A stretch of DNA of 64,000 bases, from assembly GCA_021201295.1 (NCBI GenBank), contig JAJQFE010000022.1, positions 79,685 through 143,684 on the forward strand, in the 5' to 3' direction. Origin of the DNA: Tannerellaceae bacterium. Its GTDB lineage: Bacteria > Bacteroidota > Bacteroidia > Bacteroidales > Tannerellaceae. The notes beneath the pieces are model-generated. The model was not told the DNA's origin and ran no database searches. It was given only the letters and a program-made list of their open reading frames with translations. How positions within the stretch are numbered: the first letter of the stretch is position 1; every line of letters begins with the position of its first letter. Shown piece by piece: positions 59,609 to 64,000 of this stretch. Both the position numbers and the translations under genes were made by a program.

Positions 59609-59897
59609 TTAGTCAATTTTAATACACTCATTATCAAAATCCATAAGGTCCAGTGTTGGTATGTCAAGTTCCTTTAGAAAATCAAAATCAGCTACATTAT
59701 TTTCTGTCAGCCATGTATTGATCAATGAAAGATGAGGGACTTCGTATCCTGGTTATTGTGACAGGTTTTGTTCATAAGCATATATTTTATTTAGCAATGT
59801 ATTCAATTGCTCAACATCGAGGCCGGAGATATCTAATAATCCTGTATAATAAGCTTTATTGCCCTTTTTTCCTACATTTATTTTTTTGTTCTGACAT
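59609..59897 (-). pseudogene. Small acidic partner gene overlapping the cargo gene (frameshift and stop)
   Basis: Downstream of the 59878 gene, a frame ending in TAA at 59609-59611 encodes GNKAYYTGLLDISGLDVEQL, NTLLNKIYAYEQNLSQ, a TAA at 59753-59755, then PGYEVPHLSLINTWLTENN and DFLKELDIPTLDLMDFDNEC. Acidic, leucine-rich, about 95 residues when repaired. The best start is ATG 59897 (MSEQK), inside the end of the cargo gene, but a one-base change in the T-run at 59881-59887 is needed. Overlap of 20 bases with the cargo gene resembles toxin-immunity or effector-chaperone pairs. Call is tentative. Confidence 0.45.
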
Positions 59898-60765
59898 GTT
59901 TTTCATACGTGTCCTTTAACCAGTCTTGAAATTTTTTCTCTATATCCTTATCCTTATTCTTATCTTGAGCTTGATCCTTACTTTGATCCTTATTTTGATT
60001 TTCAGATAGCTCAACCTTATTATTTTGATTTTTAGGTAGCTCAAACGGATCAAATCCATATTGTTTTCCTTTGTCGTTCTCAAGTACATAGTCTACAGCC
60101 TGGACACCATAGAGTTTGTATGTACCTGATAAATCTGTCATACTTTTAAGTTTTATTGCTGTTATCAACGCCTCATGTACTCTTCCTTCCGACGGGTTGG
60201 GGTCAAATATATCAGATTCTTCTCTCACCTGTTGGGAATCAGGGTCTTTTAAGAGTCCCTGCTTGTAAGACTCCAGTTGTTTTATATTAAAGGGTTCACT
60301 ATATTGCCCTATACTATTATAGCTGGAAGTTTTTTCGGAATTGGAAGTTGAATGATCGGGATCTCTAAAATATTTCAAAATTTCATATAATGGATTATTT
60401 AAATTTAATTCTGCTTCAGGCTTTTTTATATATGTGGTGTTTGCGATTGTTTCTTTCATGGTTTTGATCATTTTTCCCACACTTTTTGCTTCGTCCAGTG
60501 TTCTGAAATGCCATATTTTGTCATCTTCAATAAGTTGCTGTATCACTTCATCTCCTTTTGACTCCCTAATTTCTCCACCAATATTCAACACCCTTTGAAT
60601 CACATTCCCTGATTTACTATCCGTTCCTTGTCTGTAGCCTTCTCTTCCTAAAGTGTTAGTTTTATAAGCCTGTAGGATTTTATAGCCAGGTGCTTGGCCG
60701 GACATCTTGTGATCGCTGTCTAACGTGTGGGATTGATTTTCGGGCTTTTTTGTATATTCTCTCAT
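59878..60765 (-). CDS. Probable eCIS-type cargo/toxin with DUF4157-like N-terminus
   Basis: 295 residues. The front (MREYTKKPENQSHTLDS, then YKILQAYKTNT and NVIQRVLNIGG) looks like the N-terminal segments of Bacteroidota proteins linked to contractile injection systems (DUF4157 companions share ILQAY and VIQR motifs). Residues 80-240 hold an unknown domain (IWHFRTLDEAKSVGKM, GRVHEALITAIKLKSM, YKLYGVQAVDYVLE). The end is a low-complexity NQNKDQSKDQAQDKNKDKD linker and a short helix. No signal peptide or membrane helix. A TATCTTTA box on the - strand is at 60789-60796. The toxin role is inferred. Confidence 0.5.
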   Translation of the reverse strand: MREYTKKPENQSHTLDSDHKMSGQAPGYKILQAYKTNTLGREGYRQGTDSKSGNVIQRVLNIGGEIRESKGDEVIQQLIEDDKIWHFRTLDEAKSVGKMIKTMKETIANTTYIKKPEAELNLNNPLYEILKYFRDPDHSTSNSEKTSSYNSIGQYSEPFNIKQLESYKQGLLKDPDSQQVREESDIFDPNPSEGRVHEALITAIKLKSMTDLSGTYKLYGVQAVDYVLENDKGKQYGFDPFELPKNQNNKVELSENQNKDQSKDQAQDKNKDKDIEKKFQDWLKDTYEKHVRTKK

Positions 60766-60861
60766 GGTAACTAAATTTTATAATGATATAAAGATACTAT
60801 GCAATGATAACATATGGCTTCTTGATCACAGAAAAATGGTATTATTTATTTACAGACACTG

Positions 60862-60917
60862 GTCCGGCTGGATTTGTAATCCGGCTGCACTGAGTAGAAG
60901 GATCTCCGGATCCGGAA
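60862..60917. repeat. REP-like palindromic unit
   Basis: CCGG-flanked small palindrome GGATT-TGT-AATCC at 60870-60882, then GGATCTCCGGATCCGGAA at 60900-60917, which is identical to 31573-31590 inside the element at 31467. Units of this kind are spread by REP-associated (IS200/605-like) transposases in Bacteroidota. Confidence 0.5.
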
Positions 60918-61029
60918 AACATTACCTCCTTTGTAGAATCCATCTGTAAGGAATACATCCCCGCAGTTCAGGTTTGATGATCTATGGCTGGCTATGCGGA
61001 ATGTGTCGGATCGGGAGAATCTCTTTTTC

Positions 61030-62418
61030 CTATGTTTCCCGGATGAAGGGTTTGTCGCCGATCCGTTTGTAGCGGTCATCGTGGTAGTAGATGAGCTGGT
61101 CATTGCGGATGCCTTCGCGGTTTTTGGCCATGAAGAGTTTGCCGCGGCCTTTTCAGGGGACGCCTTTGGAATCTATGGCTGCCGGGTCGTAGTAGTCGGG
61201 CTTGTGGATGATCAGCACCATGTCGGCATCCTGTTCGATGTCTCCGGATTCGCGCAGGTCTTCCAGTTGGGGCATGCGGATGCCGGTTCCTTTGGCCGGG
61301 CGGCTGAGCTGCGAAAGGAGCAGGACGGCTATATCTAGTTCTTTGGCCAGGTTTTTCAGCTCCCCGGTGATATGTCCTATTTCCTGATAGCGGTTCTGGA
61401 ACTTCTGTCCTGTCTTAGTGAGGCCGAGGTGGTCGACTATCAGCAGCTCCAGATTCCCTTTGCGTTTCAGCCGCCGGGCTTCCGACCGGATGTTGTGCAG
61501 GTAACGGATGTCATGTCCGGCAGCAATCCAGATGGGCAATTCCCACAACCGGCCGGCTGTCTCATCCATGGCATTCCATTCTTCCGGAGTCATCTGTCCG
61601 GAACGCAGGTGGCTGGGGTGGATCCGTTCATCTTCCAGCAGGTAACGGCCGGCCAACTGGGTGTCTGCTATCTCTTCCGACACGATGAGTACCGGTTTGC
61701 CGGCCTGGGCAGCCGCTTTGGCAAAGAAAAGGGCCAGCTGGGTCTTTCCCATCGAGGGGCGGGCTCCTAAAATGATCAGGTCCGGGGCATGCCATCCGCC
61801 CGCCAGGGCTTTATCCAGGTTTTTCAGTCCGGTGGGGATGGCCACCTGTTTCCCGGATTTCCGGATCTCTTCTGCCTGGGCTGCTTTCTGAATGGTGTGT
61901 TTGAGGACATCCGGCAAAGGCAGGGAAGCGGTTCCAGATAGTCCCGTAGACCATTCCGTCACCTGTTTTTCCCAATCTTCCAGCAATTCATCCGGATCTT
62001 CGGCCGGATCATGTGCCTGGTGCCAGAGTTCTGCCGCCATCCGGATGATCCTCCGCATATGGGCTTTTTCTTTCACGATGGCGGCGTGATACCGGATGTG
62101 TGCTCCGCTGGCGATGTTTGCCGTCAGTTCGGTGAGGAACAGCGGACCGCCGATCCCATCCAGTTCCTGATGGCTTCTAAGTTCTTCCATGACTGTCAGG
62201 AGGTCGACCGGTGATTGCCGGTTTCGCAGACGCGTGATCGCGCGGAACAGGGTGGTATGCGCCGGCAGGTAGAAATCCTCCGGGTGCAACAGGTCTTCTA
62301 TGGTCTCCTAGGCAGTTGATTCCACCAGTAGCGCTTCTAACACCGCTTGTTTCAGTTCCGGTGCCTGTGGCGGTACCAGATGTTCATTGATCGATAATGG
62401 TGGGTGGTTCTTTTTCAT
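61030..62418 (-). pseudogene. DnaB-like replicative helicase (mobile-element type), two in-frame stops
   Basis: ATG 62418 (MKKNHPPLSINEHLVPPQ) begins a DnaB N-domain: ELKQAVLEALLVESTA*ETIED, with TAG at 62308-62310 in place of a Gln. The ATPase domain is complete: Walker A ARPSMGKTQLA, Walker B LLIVDHLGL, and DLRESGDIEQDADMVL. TGA at 61153-61155 interrupts SKGVP*KGRGKLF, after which the frame runs open to TAG at 61030-61032 (AKNREGIRNDQ, then DDRYKRIGDKPFIRET). Such short DnaB proteins occur in Bacteroidota phages and integrative elements. Its start overlaps the upstream gene by 35 bases. Confidence 0.82.
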
Positions 62419-63094
62419 GGTTGTTCGTATTGAATTGTGTAAATTCATCTTCCCATCTCCGCTGGTTGATCCAGGTCTTCAGGTGTGGATAGGAGGGAAC
62501 AAAGGCTCCGGCGGCAGCCTGTTGGTTCCGCCAGGTCTCCCATCTGTCCAGGGCCGGCATTAACAACGGTAAGAGGGCCAGATAGTGGGGGTGCTTTTTC
62601 CGGAAATTCAGGAACTCCGTGTCCAGTGACTGTTTAATGCCGGGACACTGTTCCCGGAACACGCCGAAGGTTTCGCGGGCTGCGGCCAGTATCTCTTTTT
62701 CCTTAGCCTCTGCCTCTGCGTTTTTCGCATTTTCTGTTTCCGCTGTTTCGTCTGTTTCCTGCCGGTTTTCCCGGGTTGCTTTTCTCCACTCTGCCAGCGG
62801 CTGGCCTGTGGCCAGATCTACGGTTAGGGAGTAGGAAGAGGGCATTCGCTTGTTTTTGCCTGAGCGGAAACTGATTAAGTGTTTCTCTGTTAATTGCTCC
62901 CTGGCAGTCCGGATGGATCTCTCACTGGTCTGCAGGATTCCGGCTAAGTAAGTATTGGAACAGGTGAACGTCTCTTTCCAGGTAGGATAGGCACCGAGCC
63001 AGAGCAGTTCATAAAACAGGGCCTGCTCGATGGCAGATAACAGATACCATTCCCGTGCTTTTCTCATTGTAGTAATTAATTGATACCAATTCAC
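62384..63094 (-). CDS. Replication-associated winged-helix protein of a mobile element
   Basis: About 237 residues, using GTG 63094 (ATG 63067 is the alternative; a still longer frame starts at 63145 inside a 30-bp palindrome, which makes that start unlikely). LLSAIEQALFYELLWLGAY and NTYLAGILQTSERSIRTAREQL, then KHLISFRSGKNKR, match the N-terminal HTH of phage/ICE replication initiators next to DnaB in Bacteroidota. A Glu/Ala/Lys-rich coil (near residues 130-150 from the GTG start) and PSYPHLKTWINQRRW follow. Expected to bring DnaB to an origin. Downstream dnaB overlaps it by 35 bases. Confidence 0.7.
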   Translation of the reverse strand: MNWYQLITTMRKAREWYLLSAIEQALFYELLWLGAYPTWKETFTCSNTYLAGILQTSERSIRTAREQLTEKHLISFRSGKNKRMPSSYSLTVDLATGQPLAEWRKATRENRQETDETAETENAKNAEAEAKEKEILAAARETFGVFREQCPGIKQSLDTEFLNFRKKHPHYLALLPLLMPALDRWETWRNQQAAAGAFVPSYPHLKTWINQRRWEDEFTQFNTNNHEKEPPTIIDQ

Positions 63095-63119
63095 TTTCTC
63101 ATGTTTTGTGGAGATAGCT

Positions 63120-63149
63120 ACCTGTGGTCCGGTGCACCGGACCACAGGT
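63120..63149. repeat. Perfect 30-bp palindrome
   Basis: Bases 63120-63134 and 63135-63149 are exact reverse complements with no spacer (begins ACCTGTGG, centre GGTGCACC). It lies just upstream of the replication gene. There is no T-run, so a terminator is unlikely; an operator, origin or recombination site fits better. Confidence 0.8.
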
Positions 63150-63340
63150 GGATCTCCGGGTTAATAGTTTGTTTGTATGGGTTGTGTTTGTCTTACTGGT
63201 AGTAAATATCCGGAATCCCCACCTATCCGTCAAGCCTGGGTAAACGGTTGAAAGGCAAATTTTAAAATTATGATAATCAGTGAGATAGTATTTTTCAATC
63301 GTCCGGATTTCAGCGCAAAGTAAGGCAAACGCATCTGTTA

Positions 63341-63817
63341 TTATTCCTTAAATTTTTCTTTGTCACCGGTTTGCTCTTTCAATTTCTCTATTTGCTCTGT
63401 AAACCTGCGATACAGGGTGCTTGTTGGATATTGGGTCCGGAGGATTTTACTGAAGGTCTTTATGACGGTATAGGCGGTTTGCTTTTCAAATATGCCTTTG
63501 TGATAGCACCGGGCCAGGTAATATAGAAAAATTTTCACCCCTTCTTTTTGGAGTTCAATCTTTTTAATTTCTTCTGTTTTTTTCTCTTCCAGCCAGAGGA
63601 TGGGGTAGATTTTTCCTTTCAGGTGTTTCTGAATACTGAGCCATAACTTTTTGTATTTGTTTTCAAATTCTTCTTTGCCGAGGGCATAGAAAAGAAGAAT
63701 AAATTCCCGTAGTGTATCGGGATCATCCTGTACGCTCCGGAGGAACCGGCTGGTTTTTTGCCAGGAGATTTTAGGTCCTGCCACTTCTTTCAGGAAAAGC
63801 CTTTCCGGAGAACCCAT
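63341..63817 (-). CDS. Hypothetical protein of the mobile region
   Basis: 158 residues, helical and rich in Lys and Glu (FLRSVQDDPDTLREFIL, YKKLWLSIQKHLKGKIYPIL, KLKEQTGDKEKFKE). No signal peptide, helix bundle of unknown family. It lies in the same direction as the replication genes. No domain recognised; regulator or partition-like role cannot be decided. Confidence 0.6.
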   Translation of the reverse strand: MGSPERLFLKEVAGPKISWQKTSRFLRSVQDDPDTLREFILLFYALGKEEFENKYKKLWLSIQKHLKGKIYPILWLEEKKTEEIKKIELQKEGVKIFLYYLARCYHKGIFEKQTAYTVIKTFSKILRTQYPTSTLYRRFTEQIEKLKEQTGDKEKFKE

Positions 63818-63860
63818 TGCCCGGTTATTCCCTACTTTTTTCCTGCTTTTTCATACCATT

Positions 63861-63868
63861 TAGTTTTG
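63861..63868 (+). promoter_or_regulatory. Bacteroidota -7 box (TAGTTTTG) near the right edge
   Basis: Exact TAnnTTTG match on the + strand, followed at 63880 by a 15-codon frame (MKKQKNRSGNQQ...) and then an AT-rich segment with a 9-bp inverted repeat with TTTA loop near 63956-63977. Could drive a leader or a gene beyond the window. Confidence 0.4.
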
Positions 63869-64000
63869 AAGTTCCTACTATGAAAAAACAAAAAAACAGG
63901 TCTGGTAACCAGCAAAAAAACAGATAAAAAAATATCTTTATATATATATATTATTATAATTAATATTTATATTAATTACTTGTCGGTCACTGGGACCCCC

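Noticed and set aside
63880..63927. 15-codon frame near the right edge
   Set aside because: Very short, lysine/asparagine-rich because of A-runs; too little to support a gene or leader.
1..64000. Reassignment of TAG to glutamine
   Set aside because: Six in-frame TAGs look like Gln sites, but TAG is also a normal terminal codon at 12915-12917, 35093-35095 and 61030-61032, and TAA and TGA lesions occur as well. No suppressor tRNA is visible.
1..64000. tRNA, rRNA or CRISPR
   Set aside because: No T-loop-like GTTCGAATC motif with a matching CCA-ready fold, no rRNA-like blocks and no regularly spaced repeats were seen.

Overview
The window looks like a chromosomal segment of a gut- or mouth-type Bacteroidales bacterium (phylum Bacteroidota). 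Several starts are preceded by the Bacteroidota -7 box TAnnTTTG. The gene content also fits: FimA/Mfa-type pilus genes, DUF5686 outer-membrane proteins, paired HU-family proteins, a DUF4858 protein, a DUF418 remnant and GcvP as one 950-residue chain. The genus cannot be fixed by reading alone. No rRNA, tRNA or CRISPR array was seen.

Layout. (1) 1-5051: TolC / HlyD / MacB-FtsX export operon, with the HlyD and permease genes broken. (2) 5513-12917: a DUF5686 outer-membrane protein, an HESRH-containing propeller/barrel protein and a DUF4369-SUMF1 fusion. (3) 13204-25965: a tightly packed, co-directional fatty-acid-synthase-like export cluster (acyltransferase, one ketosynthase, ACP, two hotdog proteins, MMPL exporter, FAD oxidoreductase, FabG, LolA-like carrier, thioesterase, CDP-alcohol phosphotransferase, second DUF5686 gene). 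(4) 26073-30525: two HU-like proteins, a broken OprB-type porin and a broken TonB-dependent receptor. (5) 30.7-31.8 kb: repeat-rich DNA with a small exported ER/K-helix protein and a 295-bp element with terminal inverted repeats. (6) 31964-39974: redox, mechanosensitive, ferritin-like, metal-binding-like, CPBP-protease, ECF-sigma and beta-propeller genes, several damaged. (7) 40276-44526: a three-gene type V pilus locus. (8) 45207-59375: gcvP, an MBL hydrolase, rsmG and envelope genes, then a two-gene ABC exporter. (9) 59.4 kb to the right edge: an accessory/mobile region with a probable contractile-injection-system cargo gene, a small overlapping partner, and DnaB-type replication genes.

Two window-wide features stand out. 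First, from about 13.0 to 30.6 kb the + strand is strongly C-rich and G-poor whichever strand the genes lie on, unlike both flanks; this suggests an inverted or imported block that carries the lipid cluster. Second, many otherwise well-conserved genes are broken. Twelve in-frame stops can each be explained by a single C-to-T or G-to-A transition, and ten frameshifts lie in homopolymers (A/T runs one base short, G/C runs one base long). This could be real decay, but the indel pattern looks enough like uncorrected sequencing error that raw reads should settle it first.

The best candidate for an undescribed system is the 13.2-26.0 kb lipid cluster. It has one ketosynthase, two complementary half-site hotdog proteins, no aromatic-starter enzymes, and its own route to the outer membrane. 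The second is the toxin-like gene at 59878-60765 with its small overlapping acidic partner.
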